Assembly: GCF_002095465.1 (NCBI RefSeq)
Contig: NZ_MLFP01000002.1
Location: 186,001 to 250,000, forward strand
Reading direction: 5' to 3'
Origin: Pantoea rodasii
GTDB lineage: Bacteria; Pseudomonadota; Gammaproteobacteria; Enterobacterales; Enterobacteriaceae
Length of the DNA stretch: 64,000 nt
The notes beneath the pieces were generated by a model, which saw nothing but the letters and a program-made list of their open reading frames with translations, searched no databases and had not been told where the DNA came from. The position numbers and the translations under genes were made by a program. How positions within the stretch are numbered: position 1 is the first letter of the stretch; each line of letters begins with the position of its first letter. Below, in pieces: positions 29,050-40,013 of this stretch.

Positions 29050-31548
29050 TTAGCGTTTTGCCGGCTTAAAGCGCAGCAAACGATTCGCGTTGCTCACCAC
29101 GGTAATTGATGACAGCGCCATCGCTGCACCCGCCACAATCGGGCTGAGCAGCAGGCCGGTGAACGGATAGAGCACGCCCGCCGCAATCGGAATGCCCAGG
29201 CTGTTATAAACAAAAGCACCGAGCAAATTCTGACGCATATTGCGCAGCGTCGCGCCTGCAATGGCCAGCGCATCGGCAACGCAGTGCAGATCGTTACGCA
29301 TCAGCGTCATGGCGGCGGTTTCTACTGCCACATCGCTGCCACCGCCCATCGCAATCCCGACATCAGCCTGCGCCAGCGCGGGCGCATCGTTGATGCCATC
29401 GCCAACCATCACCACTTTGCGCCCCTGCTGCTGCAATTGCGCTATCGCCTGCGCTTTGCCTTCGGGCAGCACGCCCGCAATCACTTCATCAATACCGGCT
29501 TCGGCAGCAATCACCTGCGCGGTTTTCTGATGATCGCCGGTCAGCATGATTAACCGATATCCCAACTGGTGCAGGCGCTGTAACGCCTCCGTGCTTTCCG
29601 GACGCAGGCTGTCACGTAGGGCGATCAGGCCCAGTAATTGGCGCTGATCGGCCAGCAGTACCGGCGTGGTGCCTTGCGCGGCGAAACGGTCGATATCTTG
29701 TTGTGCGGCGCGGTAATCAATCTGGTGCTCATCCAGCAATGCCTGATTGCCGAGCAGCAGCGTTCTGCCTGCCACTTTAGAGCTCACGCCTTTGCCGCGT
29801 ATTGTACGAAATTGCTTAATCGGATCGTCGCTGAGATCCGGCGCTGCCGCCAGAATCGCTTTCGCCAGCGGATGGTTCGAACCTTGTTCCAGCTGTGCCG
29901 AGGCGCTCAACACCTGCTGTTGATTCCAGTCACCGTACACCAGCACATCACTGACCTGCGGGGTGCCGCGCGTCAGCGTGCCGGTTTTATCAAACACGAT
30001 GGTATCGACTTCACTGGCACGCTGCAGCGCATCTGCATCACGCACCAACACGCCCAGTTCTGCTGCACGTCCCACTCCCGCAATCACTGACATCGGCGTC
30101 GCCAGCCCCAGTGCGCAAGGGCAGGCGATAATCAGCACCGTGGTGACAATCACCAGCGTATAAGCCAACTGCGGCTGCGGGCCGACCAGATACCACACCA
30201 AACCCGCCAACAGTGCAATCGCCACCACCACCGGTACAAACACCGCTGAGATGCGATCCGCCAGGCGGCCAATATCAGGTTTACTGCTCTGCGCCTGGCG
30301 TACCAGATTGATGATGCGCGCCAGCGTGGTGTGACTGCCGGTGGCGCGTGCCACGAAGCGCAGCGTGCCATCCTGCACCAGCGTTCCGGCGTAGATCTTA
30401 TCGCCCGGCTGTTTCGCCTGCGGCACCGCTTCACCGGTCAGCATCGCTTCATCAAACCAGGCTTCACCGCTCTCGACTTCGCCATCCACCGGCACGCGAT
30501 CGCCGGTCACCAGTTTTAACAGCATGCCGGGCTGCACTTCGCTCAACGGCAGCAATGTTTCACCCTGATCGCCAATCACGCGCGCTTGAGCGGGCGTGAG
30601 ATCCAGCAGCCGTTCGAGGGCTTTGGATGCCCGCTGGCGTGCTCGCTGCTCCAGCGCATGACCAAGGTTGATTAAACCAACGATCATCACGCTGGCTTCA
30701 AAATAGAGATGCCGCGCCTGCATCGGGAAAAATTCTGGCCACAGCGCCACGCTCATCGAGTAGAGCCACGCCGCACCGGTTCCCAGCGCGACTAAGGTGT
30801 CCATGGTGGCGGTGCCGTGCTGTAAGCTGCGCCACGCACTGCGATAGAAGTGGCCGCCGGCGATCACCATCACCAGCAAGGTGATAACGCCGAGCGATCG
30901 CCATAACGTTTGGTTGGCCTCACTCAGCATCATATTGTCGCCGAGCATGCCCCAGATCATCATCGGTACACCCAGCAGCAGCGCTATCCCGGCCTGCCAG
31001 CTAAAGCGGCGCATCGCCTGCTGTGCGCTGACTTGCTGGCGTTCGCGCCGCGTTTGTTCATCGTCGATTGCTTCAGCGGAATAACCCGCCTGGTCCACCG
31101 CGCCAATCAGCGCCTCAGCAGGCACATCGCCCAATACTAGCGCGCTGCGCTCACCGAGGTTAACGCGTGCCTGACTCACGCCGGGCACCTTCTGTAACGC
31201 CTGCTCAACGCGACTGACACAGCTGGCGCAGCTCATGCCGCCAATCAGCAGGTGGTGAACGGGAAAGTTCTCTTCTGCCGGTTGCGACTCCGTTGTCAGC
31301 GCCTCCGGCGGCGGCTCTGTTGCTGTCAACGGCTCAGGCTTTGGGCTGTCTTTCACCGCCGCGTGATAACCGGCCTGTTCCACAGTGGCAATCAAATCGC
31401 TGGCGCTGGCAGCGCCGGTAACGCGCGCTTCCTGCTGGGTGACTTCCGCTTGTTCCACATCGTCACGCTGCTCCAGCGCTTCTTTGACGCGTTTAACACA
31501 GTGACCACAGGACAAACCGTCCAGCGCCAGTAATTGTGTGTGTGACAT
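29050..31548 (-). CDS. copA: Copper-exporting P1B-type ATPase CopA
   Basis: An 832-residue Cu(I) exporter of the inner membrane. There are two N-terminal heavy-metal domains with GLSCGHC (residue 11) and GGMSCASC (around residue 100), eight membrane segments, the ion-binding [10 protein letters not shown], the phosphorylation site DKTGTLT and the hinge [10 protein letters not shown]. The ATG at 31548 is chosen for its AAGGAG site and the MSHTQ family start. Transcription is from a CueR-type promoter with a 19-base spacer. A conserved slippery site after the first metal domain predicts a short CopA(Z) chaperone. Confidence 0.97.
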   Translation of the reverse strand: MSHTQLLALDGLSCGHCVKRVKEALEQRDDVEQAEVTQQEARVTGAASASDLIATVEQAGYHAAVKDSPKPEPLTATEPPPEALTTESQPAEENFPVHHLLIGGMSCASCVSRVEQALQKVPGVSQARVNLGERSALVLGDVPAEALIGAVDQAGYSAEAIDDEQTRRERQQVSAQQAMRRFSWQAGIALLLGVPMMIWGMLGDNMMLSEANQTLWRSLGVITLLVMVIAGGHFYRSAWRSLQHGTATMDTLVALGTGAAWLYSMSVALWPEFFPMQARHLYFEASVMIVGLINLGHALEQRARQRASKALERLLDLTPAQARVIGDQGETLLPLSEVQPGMLLKLVTGDRVPVDGEVESGEAWFDEAMLTGEAVPQAKQPGDKIYAGTLVQDGTLRFVARATGSHTTLARIINLVRQAQSSKPDIGRLADRISAVFVPVVVAIALLAGLVWYLVGPQPQLAYTLVIVTTVLIIACPCALGLATPMSVIAGVGRAAELGVLVRDADALQRASEVDTIVFDKTGTLTRGTPQVSDVLVYGDWNQQQVLSASAQLEQGSNHPLAKAILAAAPDLSDDPIKQFRTIRGKGVSSKVAGRTLLLGNQALLDEHQIDYRAAQQDIDRFAAQGTTPVLLADQRQLLGLIALRDSLRPESTEALQRLHQLGYRLIMLTGDHQKTAQVIAAEAGIDEVIAGVLPEGKAQAIAQLQQQGRKVVMVGDGINDAPALAQADVGIAMGGGSDVAVETAAMTLMRNDLHCVADALAIAGATLRNMRQNLLGAFVYNSLGIPIAAGVLYPFTGLLLSPIVAGAAMALSSITVVSNANRLLRFKPAKR
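31339..31345 (-). promoter_or_regulatory. Programmed -1 ribosomal frameshift site in copA (CopA(Z))
   Basis: Minus-strand heptamer C CCA AAG spans codons 69-70, the same sequence and place as in E. coli copA. In the -1 frame the next codons are GCC TGA, so slippage yields a 71-residue protein holding only the first metal-binding domain, the CopA(Z) copper chaperone. Confidence 0.87.
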
Positions 31549-31602
31549 TGTAAACTCCTTAACGAGAGGTTTGACTGTCTGCAAACTTTGCATTAGTTAT
31601 AG

Positions 31603-31633
31603 AGCCTAAACCTTCCATTCAGGGGAAGGTCAA
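31603..31633 (-). promoter_or_regulatory. CueR-dependent copA promoter
   Basis: Minus strand: -35 TTGACC, a 19-base spacer and -10 TAGGCT. The inverted repeat ACCTTCC/GGAAGGT (31610-31630) lies inside the over-long spacer, the arrangement that MerR-family CueR needs to activate by DNA distortion. It is almost the same as the E. coli copA promoter. Confidence 0.92.
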
Positions 31634-31644
31634 GAGGCAGAGAC

Positions 31645-32061
31645 ATGAACATCAGCGATGTGGCAAAAAAGACCGGTCTGACCAGCAAAGCGATCCGCTT
31701 TTATGAAGAGAAGGGCGTGGTGACGCCACCGTTACGCAGTGATAATGGTTATCGCAGCTATGCCGCGCATCATATTGATGAGCTGAATCTTTTGCGTCAG
31801 GCGCGTCAGGTGGGCTTTACGCTGGACGAGTGTCGCGAGTTAGTCACCCTGTTTAACAACCCTGCGCGCCATAGCGCGGATGTAAAAGCCCGGACCTTGC
31901 AGAAGGCGGATGAAATCGCCGCGCATATCGAAGAACTGCACGCTATGCGCACGCGACTATTGGAACTGGCTGAAGCCTGCCCCGGCGATGACAGTGCCGA
32001 ATGCCCAATCATCAACCATCTGGCCGGCTGCTGCCGTCATACCGAAGGAAAACGCGGCTGA
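31645..32061 (+). CDS. cueR: Cu(I)-responsive MerR-family activator CueR
   Basis: A 138-residue MerR regulator. The N-terminal helix-turn-helix is [20 protein letters not shown], then a long dimerisation helix. The copper-binding loop CPGDDSAEC, with Cys112 and Cys120, and the CC pair near the end match E. coli CueR. It is divergent from copA and activates it (and cueO in E. coli) in response to Cu(I), Ag(I) or Au(I). Its 3' end overlaps the convergent ybbJ by 25 bases. Confidence 0.96.
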   Translation: MNISDVAKKTGLTSKAIRFYEEKGVVTPPLRSDNGYRSYAAHHIDELNLLRQARQVGFTLDECRELVTLFNNPARHSADVKARTLQKADEIAAHIEELHAMRTRLLELAEACPGDDSAECPIINHLAGCCRHTEGKRG

Positions 32062-32498
32062 ATCATCAGCGTAATGCCCACCACGCCGGTGACGATGACT
32101 TGGGTTCCGGCGGGCAAATCCTCTGTGGCCTGAACCCGCCAGCTACTGTCGCCAATGCGAACGTGACCTAAGCCATCTTTGAGCGTGCTCTCTAACGTCA
32201 GATGCATGCCAATCAACTGCGAACCGCGCTGATTTAGCGTATTGGGTTGCTGCGAAGATTCGCGATAACGCATCCAGCGATACCAGAAAAACACGCACAG
32301 CAGCGTGAGCACCGCAAACAGCACGCCCTGGCTGGTCCATGAGAAGGGGAAGCACCACTCAATCAGGCCGACCAGCACTGCGGCCAAACCGCTCCACAAC
32401 AGATAACCGCTGGTGCCAAGCATTTCAGCGGCCAGCAGCAGTCCGCCCAGCGTCAGCCAGAACCAGTGTGGATGGGCAATCAGTTCCATCAGGATCAC
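32037..32498 (-). CDS. ybbJ: NfeD-like membrane protein YbbJ
   Basis: A 153-residue NfeD family protein. Membrane segments occupy the first 70 residues ([42 protein letters not shown]) and are followed by an OB-fold domain ([20 protein letters not shown]...). Such proteins pair with SPFH-family partners, here QmcA, whose gene overlaps its start by four bases. The unit probably acts in membrane-protein quality control (inference from the family). Confidence 0.93.
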   Translation of the reverse strand: MILMELIAHPHWFWLTLGGLLLAAEMLGTSGYLLWSGLAAVLVGLIEWCFPFSWTSQGVLFAVLTLLCVFFWYRWMRYRESSQQPNTLNQRGSQLIGMHLTLESTLKDGLGHVRIGDSSWRVQATEDLPAGTQVIVTGVVGITLMIQPRFPSV

Positions 32499-33409
32499 GG
32501 TTTACGCTCCTGACGGCTCTCCTTCAGCAATTCCCCGATCCCTGCAATGGAACCCAGCAAACTGCTGGCATCCAGCGGCATCATCACCACTTTGCTGTTA
32601 TGGGATTCACCAATCTTCTGCAGTGCATCGGTGTATTTCTGCGCCACGAAGTAGTTCACCGCCTGAATGTCGCCTGCGGCAATCGCTTCTGACACTGCGC
32701 GTGTGGCGTTGGCTTCTGCCTGCGCCTGACGTTCACGCGCTTCAGCTTGTAAGAAGGCGGAGGTTCGCTCACCTTCGGCTTTCAGAATCTGTGACTGCTT
32801 ATCCCCTTCGGCACGCAGTATTGCCGCCTGACGCACGCCTTCTGCGGTAAGGATGTCAGCACGCTTGGTACGTTCGGCTTTCATCTGCGCATTCATCGCC
32901 GCGATCAACTCCTGCGGCGGACGCACATCGCGAATTTCGATACGAGTAATTTTCACGCCCCACGGATTGGTGGCTTCATCAACGATGTGCAGTAAGCGGG
33001 TGTTGATGTTATCGCGCTGCGACAGCATCTCATCTAATTCCATGCTACCGAGCACCGTACGGATGTTGGTCATGGTCAGATTGAGGATCGACAGCTCAAG
33101 ATTGCTGACTTCATAGGCCGCGCGCGCAGGATCAACCACCTGAATGAAGCACACGGCATCAATGGTGACGTTAGCGTTATCTTTGGAAATGATTTCTTGC
33201 GAGGGAATATCGAGTACCTGTTCCATCATATTGATCTTGCGACCCACACGATCCATGAACGGTACGATCAAACTCAGGCCTGGCGATAGCGTTTTGGTAT
33301 AACGACCAAAGCGTTCCACCGTCCACTGATAACCTTGTGGCACGATTTTTACACCGGCCCACACCGTAACGAGCGCGAGCACGATAATGACGGGAATCAC
33401 AGTCAACAT
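32495..33409 (-). CDS. qmcA: SPFH/Band 7 protein QmcA (stomatin-like)
   Basis: A 304-residue stomatin-type protein. It has an N-terminal membrane anchor ([20 protein letters not shown]), then the SPFH domain ([37 protein letters not shown]) and a long charged helix ([22 protein letters not shown]) that drives oligomer formation. E. coli QmcA (305 aa) is near identical and forms inner-membrane complexes linked to FtsH/HtpX functions. It is co-transcribed with ybbJ. Confidence 0.95.
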   Translation of the reverse strand: MLTVIPVIIVLALVTVWAGVKIVPQGYQWTVERFGRYTKTLSPGLSLIVPFMDRVGRKINMMEQVLDIPSQEIISKDNANVTIDAVCFIQVVDPARAAYEVSNLELSILNLTMTNIRTVLGSMELDEMLSQRDNINTRLLHIVDEATNPWGVKITRIEIRDVRPPQELIAAMNAQMKAERTKRADILTAEGVRQAAILRAEGDKQSQILKAEGERTSAFLQAEARERQAQAEANATRAVSEAIAAGDIQAVNYFVAQKYTDALQKIGESHNSKVVMMPLDASSLLGSIAGIGELLKESRQERKP

Positions 33410-33472
33410 ATAACCTCCTGGTTGTCAGATTGTCGGGCCGAGTCGTTCGGCCCGTTTTGCGCGCGGTACCGT

Positions 33473-34327
33473 TTAGTACAGCAGCGAGTACAGCTGGCGG
33501 CGATAGCGGGTGGCGAGTGGATCACCAGTACCCAGCGCAGCCAAAATCTCCTGGAACATCTTACGCACCTGACCTTCACCGGCACTGAGATCGCTTTTAA
33601 GGAAGCTGAACAGCAGGTCCAGCGCTTCTTCATTACGACCGACCTGATGCAGCTGTAACGCAAGTTTAGCAGCCAGCTCGGCATTCGCGGGTTCGCCTGC
33701 CAGTTGTTCCTGCAATTGCTGGATTTCAGGGGTATCCGCGGCTTGTTTCAGCAGGTCGATCTGCGATACCAGGCTTTGATAACGGGTATCCTGATCCTGC
33801 AATGGCACCACCGCCAGCACCGCTTCTGCTTCTTCGCTGCGGCTCAGGGTAATCAACACCTCCGCCAGCAGGAAACCAATTTCACTGTTCTGGTTGCTCA
33901 GTGTCCAGGCATCTTTCAGCAGCGGCAGCGCATCCAGCGGTTTGCCTTCTTCCATCAGCTGCATCGCCTGATGGGTTTTAATCTCTTCTTCACGCGGCAG
34001 CACTTTTTGCAGCAGTGCACGGATCGCTTCTTCCGGCTGTGGACCCTGGAAGCCATCAACCGGCTGACCGTTCTGGAACAGATACACGGTTGGAATCGAG
34101 CGCAGACCAAACTGCGATGCCACCATCTGCTCTTTATCGCAATCCAGTTTGGCCAAAATAAACTGACCGGCATATTCCTGTGCCAGACGATCCAGCACCG
34201 GCGTCAGCTCCTGGCAGTGTTGGCTGCGTTCGGACCAGAAATAGAACAGCACCGGCATCTGCGTGGATTGTTCCAGCGTCTGGTGCAGGTTGGATTCGTT
34301 GATGTCGATAATCAAAGCGTGTGACAT
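33473..34327 (-). CDS. cnoX: Chaperedoxin CnoX (YbbN), thioredoxin-TPR protein
   Basis: A 284-residue protein: an N-terminal thioredoxin fold (about residues 1-115) whose active site is SQHC rather than CGPC, so it lacks the first cysteine and is not a reductase, plus C-terminal TPR repeats ([40 protein letters not shown]). In E. coli it is a holdase active after chlorine stress and binds GroEL. The start has an AAGAGACG site. Confidence 0.95.
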   Translation of the reverse strand: MSHALIIDINESNLHQTLEQSTQMPVLFYFWSERSQHCQELTPVLDRLAQEYAGQFILAKLDCDKEQMVASQFGLRSIPTVYLFQNGQPVDGFQGPQPEEAIRALLQKVLPREEEIKTHQAMQLMEEGKPLDALPLLKDAWTLSNQNSEIGFLLAEVLITLSRSEEAEAVLAVVPLQDQDTRYQSLVSQIDLLKQAADTPEIQQLQEQLAGEPANAELAAKLALQLHQVGRNEEALDLLFSFLKSDLSAGEGQVRKMFQEILAALGTGDPLATRYRRQLYSLLY

Positions 34328-34406
34328 GAATACGTCTCTTTGCAGAAAGTGTGTTGAGAATATGGGGGCAAGCTGCCCCGCTTCAAGTTCAAATCTAGCT
34401 TGTCGA

Positions 34407-35179
34407 TCAGTTGCTGCGCAAGATGCGATCCAGCATCCAGCCCGGTAACAGGCGTTTCAGCAGGCTCATCATCCATGCGACCAGTGTCACTGGATAGCGC
34501 AGGCGCGGATGTTTGCTTTCCAGCGCGTGGCGCAGCTTGGGTAAAATGGCTTCCGGCGGCAGGGTAAAGCGCGCGGCAATACCCGGATTACGCACCGGTT
34601 TGTCCTGCTCGCCCTGATGCACATTGTCGGTGAAACGCGTGGCAATAGGCCCCGGCTCGATCAAACTCACGCGCACGCCGGCATCGCGCACTTCCATGCG
34701 CAGCGCATCACTCCAGGCTTCCAGCGCCCATTTGCTGGCGGCATAGGCGCCGCGTCCGGGCGTGGAGATCAGCCCCAGCACCGAGCTGGTGTTAATAATA
34801 CGCCCATTACCGCTGGCTTGCAGCGCAGGCAGCAGGCGCATCGTCAGTTGATGGGTGCCAAACAGGTTGGTGGAGAACTGTTTTTCCAGCTGCGCACGAG
34901 ACACGCTGACCAGCGGTCCATACTGACCAAAGCCGCCGTTGTTAAACAGGCCGTGCAGGCGATGCTCGCACAATTGCAGAATGCGGTCGGCAGCGGTATC
35001 GACGCTGTCCGCATCGTCGAGATCGAGTTGCACGCCAGTAAACCCTAGCGCCTCCATGCGCGCCACATCGTCCGGACGACGGCAGGCGGCAATCACGCGA
35101 TAGCCGCGAGACTGTAGATCGTTGGCGGCCGCTAAGCCAATGCCGCTGGAGCAGCCGGTGATGACGATTGTTTTTGCAT
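34407..35179 (-). CDS. ybbO: SDR family oxidoreductase YbbO, N-terminal frame interrupted
   Basis: A short-chain dehydrogenase (NADP(H)-dependent aldehyde reductase in E. coli). The Rossmann motif [14 protein letters not shown] is out of frame with the rest because one A is missing in the run at 35171-35175 (ATGCAAAAACA for ATGCAAAAAACA). Downstream, [11 protein letters not shown], the catalytic Ser in [25 protein letters not shown] (Tyr-x3-Lys) and [13 protein letters not shown] are intact. Corrected length is 257 aa. Codons before 35096 are covered only by the corrected frame. Confidence 0.9.
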
Positions 35180-35210
35180 TTCTTTACCTGTTTAAAATCA
35201 CACGCCTGCT

Positions 35211-35837
35211 TTAATTCTGCTTTACTAGCGGAGCCAGTTCGTTGGCCATCAGGTTAGCTATAAACGGCTGCGCATCCGGATTGGGGTGAATACCGTCCTG
35301 CTGCATCCATTCCGGCTTCAGATAGACCTGCTCCATAAAGAAGGGCACCAGAGGAATGTTGTACTGCTGTGCCAGCTGCGGATAAATCGCGCTAAACGCC
35401 TCCGTATAACGACGTCCATAATTAGCGGGTAAACGAATTTGCATCAGCAGCGGCTGGGCTTTGGCGGCTTTGACTTCGTCGATCACTTTACTGAGATCCT
35501 GCGCGATAGTGGCGGGCGCGAAGCCGCGTAAGCCATCGTTACCGCCCAATTCGATTAACACCCAACGGGGTTGATGCTGTTTTAATAGGCCAGGCAAACG
35601 CGCCAGCCCTTGTCCGGCGGTATCACCGCTGATGCTGGCGTTAATAATCTGGGGCTGCTGTTGCCAGGTTTTATTGAGCAGGCTGGGCCATGCCGCGGTA
35701 GCGGACATGCGATACCCGGCGCTCAGGCTGTCGCCCAGTACCAGCAAGGTATCGGCGGCGGCGATGCGGGACACCAGCAGAAGCAATAACAACAGGAAGG
35801 GATAATGCCAGCGGAAAACATTGTTGCAGTTCATCAT
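35211..35837 (-). CDS. tesA: Multifunctional acyl-CoA thioesterase I/lysophospholipase TesA
   Basis: A 208-residue periplasmic SGNH hydrolase. The signal peptide (YPFLLLLLLLVSRIAAA) precedes block I DTLLVLGDSLSAGYRMS with the nucleophilic Ser, the GGNDGLRGF block III and the DGIHPN Asp-His pair. It matches E. coli TesA (208 aa). The ATG at 35837 is chosen by homology. Its first 33 bases overlap the beginning of the divergent ybbA, a layout shared with E. coli. Confidence 0.96.
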   Translation of the reverse strand: MMNCNNVFRWHYPFLLLLLLLVSRIAAADTLLVLGDSLSAGYRMSATAAWPSLLNKTWQQQPQIINASISGDTAGQGLARLPGLLKQHQPRWVLIELGGNDGLRGFAPATIAQDLSKVIDEVKAAKAQPLLMQIRLPANYGRRYTEAFSAIYPQLAQQYNIPLVPFFMEQVYLKPEWMQQDGIHPNPDAQPFIANLMANELAPLVKQN

Positions 35838-36491
35838 CTTACTAAGTCCGTCGGTCAGGGAGAGCATCAGCTGACCATCCTTACCGGAGTTGAGCTGGTT
35901 GTCAAACCAGCTGAGACCATCGCGCTGATTGGCGAATCGGGTTCCGGCAAATCCACATTACTGGGCATTCTGGCCGGGCTGGACGATGGCAGCAGCGGCG
36001 AGGTCAATCTGCTCGGCCAGCCGCTGCATAACATGAACGAAGAGCAACGTGCCGCGTTGCGCGCGCGCGAAGTGGGCTTTGTGTTCCAGTCCTTTATGCT
36101 GGTGCCGACGCTCAATGCGCTGGAGAACGTGCAGTTGCCTGCCTTGCTGCGCGGTGACAGCGATCGTGACAGCCGCGCCCAATCTATGGATCTGCTCACT
36201 CAGCTCGGCCTGAAAGATCGTCTGCATCATCTGCCCGCGCAGCTTTCCGGCGGGGAACAGCAACGTGTGGCGCTGGCGCGTGCCTTTAGCGGCCGTCCCG
36301 GTTTGCTGTTCGCCGATGAACCGACCGGCAACCTGGACCGCAAAACTGGCGACCGCATCGCCGACTTACTTTTCTCCCTCAACCGCGACTTCGCCACCAC
36401 GCTGATTCTGGTGACACACGATGAGCAACTGGCGGCGCGCTGCGATCGTCGGTTACGCCTGCGCGACGGCAAGCTGTGGGAGGAAACATGA
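35805..36491 (+). CDS. ybbA: ABC transporter ATP-binding protein YbbA
   Basis: A 228-residue ATPase of the MacB/LolD type. Walker A GESGSGKST, Q-loop FVFQSFMLVPTLNALENV, signature LSGGEQQRVALARA and Walker B LLFADEPTGNLD are all present. It pairs with the permease YbbP, whose start overlaps its stop (ATGA). Substrate unknown; type VII ABC systems usually power lipoprotein or peptide movement, or mechanotransmission, rather than classical transport. Confidence 0.95.
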   Translation: MPAENIVAVHHLTKSVGQGEHQLTILTGVELVVKPAETIALIGESGSGKSTLLGILAGLDDGSSGEVNLLGQPLHNMNEEQRAALRAREVGFVFQSFMLVPTLNALENVQLPALLRGDSDRDSRAQSMDLLTQLGLKDRLHHLPAQLSGGEQQRVALARAFSGRPGLLFADEPTGNLDRKTGDRIADLLFSLNRDFATTLILVTHDEQLAARCDRRLRLRDGKLWEET

Positions 36492-38905
36492 TTTGGCGCT
36501 GGTTCTGGCGTGAATGGCGCTCGCCGTCGCTGCTGATCGTCTGGCTGGCGTTAACGCTGGCGGTGGCCTGCGTGCTGGCGCTGGGCTCTATCAGCGATCG
36601 CATGGAAAAAGGGCTGAGTCAGCAGAGCCGTGATTTTATGGCGGGCGATCGTACCCTGCGCAGCAGCGCGCCCGCGCCTGACGCCTGGCTGAACAAAGCA
36701 CGCGATGAAGGGCTTTCCGTCAGTCGTCAGCTGAGCTTTATGACCATGACCTTCGCCGATCAAACCCCGCAGCTGGCGGATGTGAAAGCGGTGGACGATG
36801 CCTATCCGATGTTCGGTACGTTGCAGACCGATCCGCCGGGATTAAAACCGCAGGCGGGTACAGTGCTGGCCGCGCCACGCTTGCTGGCGCTGCTGAATCT
36901 GAAAGTTGGCGATAACGTTGATGTTGGTGACACCACGCTGCGCATTGCGGGCGAAGTGATTCAGGAGCCAGATGGCGGCTTTAATCCGTTCCAGACGGCG
37001 CCGCGTCTGCTGATGAATCTCGCGGATGTCGATAAAACCGGTGCGATTCAGCCCGGCAGTCGACTTAGCTGGCGCTACAAATTCTCTGGCAATCCGGCTC
37101 CGCTGGCGCGTTATGACAGCTGGATCCAGCCGCAGTTAAAAGCCGGTGAGCGCTGGATCAGCGTCGAGAACTCTGAAGATGCGCTGGGTCGGTCGATGCA
37201 ACGTGCACAGCAATTCCTCCTCTTATCGGCACTGCTGACGCTGATGCTGGCGATTGCCGCCGTGGCGGTGGCGATGAGCCATTACTGCCGCAGTCGCTAC
37301 GATTTAGTGGCAGTGCTGAAAACGCTGGGTGCCACACGCAACGCCTTGCAACGGTTGATCATCGGGCAGTGGCTGGCGGTATTGCTGCTGGCGGCCATCG
37401 CGGGCAGCGTGCTGGGGCAGGGGATTGAGATCATTCTGCTGGCGATGCTCAAACCGGTGCTGCCCGCTGCTTTGCCTGCCGCCAGTTTCTGGCCGTGGCT
37501 GTGGGCGATCGGCGCGATGTTTGTGATTTCGCTGCTGGTGGGATTGCGTCCATATCGCCTGCTGATGGCGACGCAGCCGCTGCGTGTGCTCCGGCGCGAT
37601 GCGGTAGCCAATGTCTGGCCGCTACGCATTTATCTGCCCGCGATGGCGCTGGTGGTAGTTGGCCTGCTGGCGTTATTGATGGGCGGCAGCAAAATGTTGT
37701 GGGCGCTGCTGGCGGGTGTAGTAATGCTGGCGCTGCTGCTGTCACTGCTCGGCTGGGGCACGCTGTTGCTGCTGCGTAAGCTGGTGGTGCGCAATCTGGC
37801 GATGCGTCTGGCAATCAATCGTCTGCTGCGACAGCCGGTGATGACGCTGAGCCAGCTGGCGGCGTTTTCACTCTCCTTTATGCTGCTGGCATTATTACTG
37901 GTGATGCGCGGCGATCTGCTGGATCGCTGGCAGCAGCAGTTGCCGCCGGATGCGCCTAACTACTTCCTGCTCAACATGACGCAGGAACAGGTGCCGCAGG
38001 TGCGCGAGTTCCTCAATCAGCATCAGGTTAAACCGGAATCCTACTATCCGATTGTGCGTGCGCGTCTGACGGAGCTGAACGGAAAAGAAGCCGATCCGAA
38101 GATGGATAACGCGCTGAACCGCGAACTCAATCTGACCTGGCAATCGGAGCGACCGGACCACAATCCGCTGCTGGCCGGAAGCTGGCCACCGAAAGCGGGT
38201 GAAGTGTCGATGGAAGTGGAGCTGGCGGATCGCCTTGGTCTGAAGCTCGGCGATACGCTGACCTTCAGCGGTGATACGCAACAGTTCAGCGCCAAAGTCA
38301 CCAGCCTGCGTAAAGTGGATTGGGAGAGCCTGCGGCCGAACTTCTTCTTTATCTTCCCGCCGGGCGCGTTGGATCAACAACCGCAAACCTGGCTGACCAG
38401 TTTCCGCATGGACAGCAATCCGGCGCTACTGGCCCAGCTCAATCGCGCCTTCCCGACGCTGAGTTTGCTGGATGTCGGCAGCATGCTGAAGCAGATCGGT
38501 CTGGTGCTGGCGCAGGTGAGCCAGGCGCTGGAGATCATGGTGGTATTGGTGACGGTGTGCGGTGTGCTGCTGTTGCTGGCGCAGATTCAGGTGGGTATGC
38601 GTCAACGCCGTCAGGAGCTGGTGGTGTATCGCACGTTGGGTGCCAGCAAACGCCTGTTGCGCGGTACGCTGTGGTGCGAGTTTGCCTTGCTTGGCGTGGT
38701 ATCGGGGATTGCGGCGGCACTGGGCGCAGAAGCGGCGCTGTGGGGATTACAACGTAAGATCTTCGATTTCCCGTGGGAACCGGACTGGACGCTGTGGATT
38801 GCATTACCGATTTGCGGCGCGCTGTTGTTGTCAGTGTGCGGTGGCTGGCTGGGCGTGCGATTGCTAAAAGGAAAGGCGCTGTTCAGGCGATTCGAAGCGG
38901 CTTAA
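36488..38905 (+). CDS. ybbP: ABC transporter permease YbbP (FtsX/MacB-type)
   Basis: An 805-residue inner-membrane permease with duplicated FtsX-like cores: one N-terminal membrane helix, a large periplasmic domain, clusters around residues 240-450 (LLLSALLTLMLAIAAVAVAMSH ...) and a C-terminal trio (SQALEIMVVLVTVCGVLLLL, CEFALLGVVSGIAAALGAEA, IALPICGALLLSVCGGW). It matches E. coli YbbP (804 aa). It is coupled to ybbA by a 4-base overlap. Function unknown. Confidence 0.94.
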   Translation: MIWRWFWREWRSPSLLIVWLALTLAVACVLALGSISDRMEKGLSQQSRDFMAGDRTLRSSAPAPDAWLNKARDEGLSVSRQLSFMTMTFADQTPQLADVKAVDDAYPMFGTLQTDPPGLKPQAGTVLAAPRLLALLNLKVGDNVDVGDTTLRIAGEVIQEPDGGFNPFQTAPRLLMNLADVDKTGAIQPGSRLSWRYKFSGNPAPLARYDSWIQPQLKAGERWISVENSEDALGRSMQRAQQFLLLSALLTLMLAIAAVAVAMSHYCRSRYDLVAVLKTLGATRNALQRLIIGQWLAVLLLAAIAGSVLGQGIEIILLAMLKPVLPAALPAASFWPWLWAIGAMFVISLLVGLRPYRLLMATQPLRVLRRDAVANVWPLRIYLPAMALVVVGLLALLMGGSKMLWALLAGVVMLALLLSLLGWGTLLLLRKLVVRNLAMRLAINRLLRQPVMTLSQLAAFSLSFMLLALLLVMRGDLLDRWQQQLPPDAPNYFLLNMTQEQVPQVREFLNQHQVKPESYYPIVRARLTELNGKEADPKMDNALNRELNLTWQSERPDHNPLLAGSWPPKAGEVSMEVELADRLGLKLGDTLTFSGDTQQFSAKVTSLRKVDWESLRPNFFFIFPPGALDQQPQTWLTSFRMDSNPALLAQLNRAFPTLSLLDVGSMLKQIGLVLAQVSQALEIMVVLVTVCGVLLLLAQIQVGMRQRRQELVVYRTLGASKRLLRGTLWCEFALLGVVSGIAAALGAEAALWGLQRKIFDFPWEPDWTLWIALPICGALLLSVCGGWLGVRLLKGKALFRRFEAA

Positions 38906-38922
38906 TCTTGTGCACAAAAATC

Positions 38923-38945
38923 AAAGGCCGCATTCGCGGCCTTTT
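38923..38945. terminator. Bidirectional terminator between ybbP and purK
   Basis: AAAGGCCGC-ATTC-GCGGCCTTTT between the convergent stops; A and T tracts on each side let it act on both strands. Confidence 0.88.
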
Positions 38946-38948
38946 CAT

Positions 38949-40013
38949 TTACAGCTTCTCAACGGCCCAGGCAATTCCGCTGGCGTACTCTTCTGGCATC
39001 AGCGGTACCAGCGCGTTCAGCGCCGTCGCAAGGCGTGCCTGATCGCTGTCGGTGAGATTTAAGTGCCCAACCTTACGGCCCGGACGCACTTCTTTGTCAT
39101 ACCAGTGCAGATGCACCAGCGGCTGTTGCAGCCAGTCGGCATTCACGTCGGTGCCAATCAGGTTCACCATCACCGATGGCGCAAACACCACCGGCTTCGG
39201 TAGCGCCAAACCCAGCACCGCACGCAAATGCAGCTCAAACTGGCTGATCGACGCGCCGTTCTGCGTCCAATGGCCGCTGTTGTGCACACGCGGGGCCAGT
39301 TCGTTGATCAGCAGGCCTTCTGGCGTGATGAAACACTCCATCGCCATCACACCGACGTATTTAAGCTCATGCATGATCGCGCTGAGCATCGCTTCCGCCT
39401 GCTGCTGTTGCGCGGCATCGGCTTGAGGGAACGCCACGCTGGTGCGCAGAATGCCGTCCTGATGCAGGTTGTGCGTCAGCGGATAGAACACCGTGGTGCC
39501 ATCCTGACCGCGCGCACCGACCAGCGACACTTCACCGCTGAAGTTGATGCCCTGCTCAACGATGCATTCGCCGTAGCACTCATCCGGCAGCGAATCAGTT
39601 TCGTTGGCGCGCAGACGCCACTGACCACGTCCGTCATAACCGCCGGTGCGACGTTTCACAATCGCCAGTTCACCCAGTGAGCTGAACACCTGCGACCACT
39701 CGCTTTTATCCGCCAGTAGCTGCCATGGCGCCGTTGCCAGGTTCAGCTGATCGAGCAGCTGTTTCTGCGTCAGGCGATCGGCCAGACGCGGGAAGATATC
39801 GCGATTCACAAACGCAGGATGCAGCGCCAGCTCGCGCGTTAACGCGGTTTCCGGCCAGCGCTCGATCTCTGCGGTGATCACGCTTTCGGCGATCGGCAGG
39901 GCAGAAGGTTCGGCATCCAGACCTACCGGATACACCGCGATGCCCAGCGGTTCGCCCGCCTGGCGCAGCATACGGCCTAACTGACCGTTGCCGAGTACGC
40001 AAACCGGTTTCAT
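38949..40013 (-). CDS. purK: 5-(carboxyamino)imidazole ribonucleotide synthase PurK
   Basis: A 354-residue ATP-grasp enzyme that carboxylates AIR to N5-CAIR in purine synthesis. It begins [23 protein letters not shown], with ATP-grasp pieces [19 protein letters not shown] and [26 protein letters not shown]. It follows purE with a 4-base overlap. No lesions. PurR repression acts through the box upstream of purE. Confidence 0.97.
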   Translation of the reverse strand: MKPVCVLGNGQLGRMLRQAGEPLGIAVYPVGLDAEPSALPIAESVITAEIERWPETALTRELALHPAFVNRDIFPRLADRLTQKQLLDQLNLATAPWQLLADKSEWSQVFSSLGELAIVKRRTGGYDGRGQWRLRANETDSLPDECYGECIVEQGINFSGEVSLVGARGQDGTTVFYPLTHNLHQDGILRTSVAFPQADAAQQQQAEAMLSAIMHELKYVGVMAMECFITPEGLLINELAPRVHNSGHWTQNGASISQFELHLRAVLGLALPKPVVFAPSVMVNLIGTDVNADWLQQPLVHLHWYDKEVRPGRKVGHLNLTDSDQARLATALNALVPLMPEEYASGIAWAVEKL

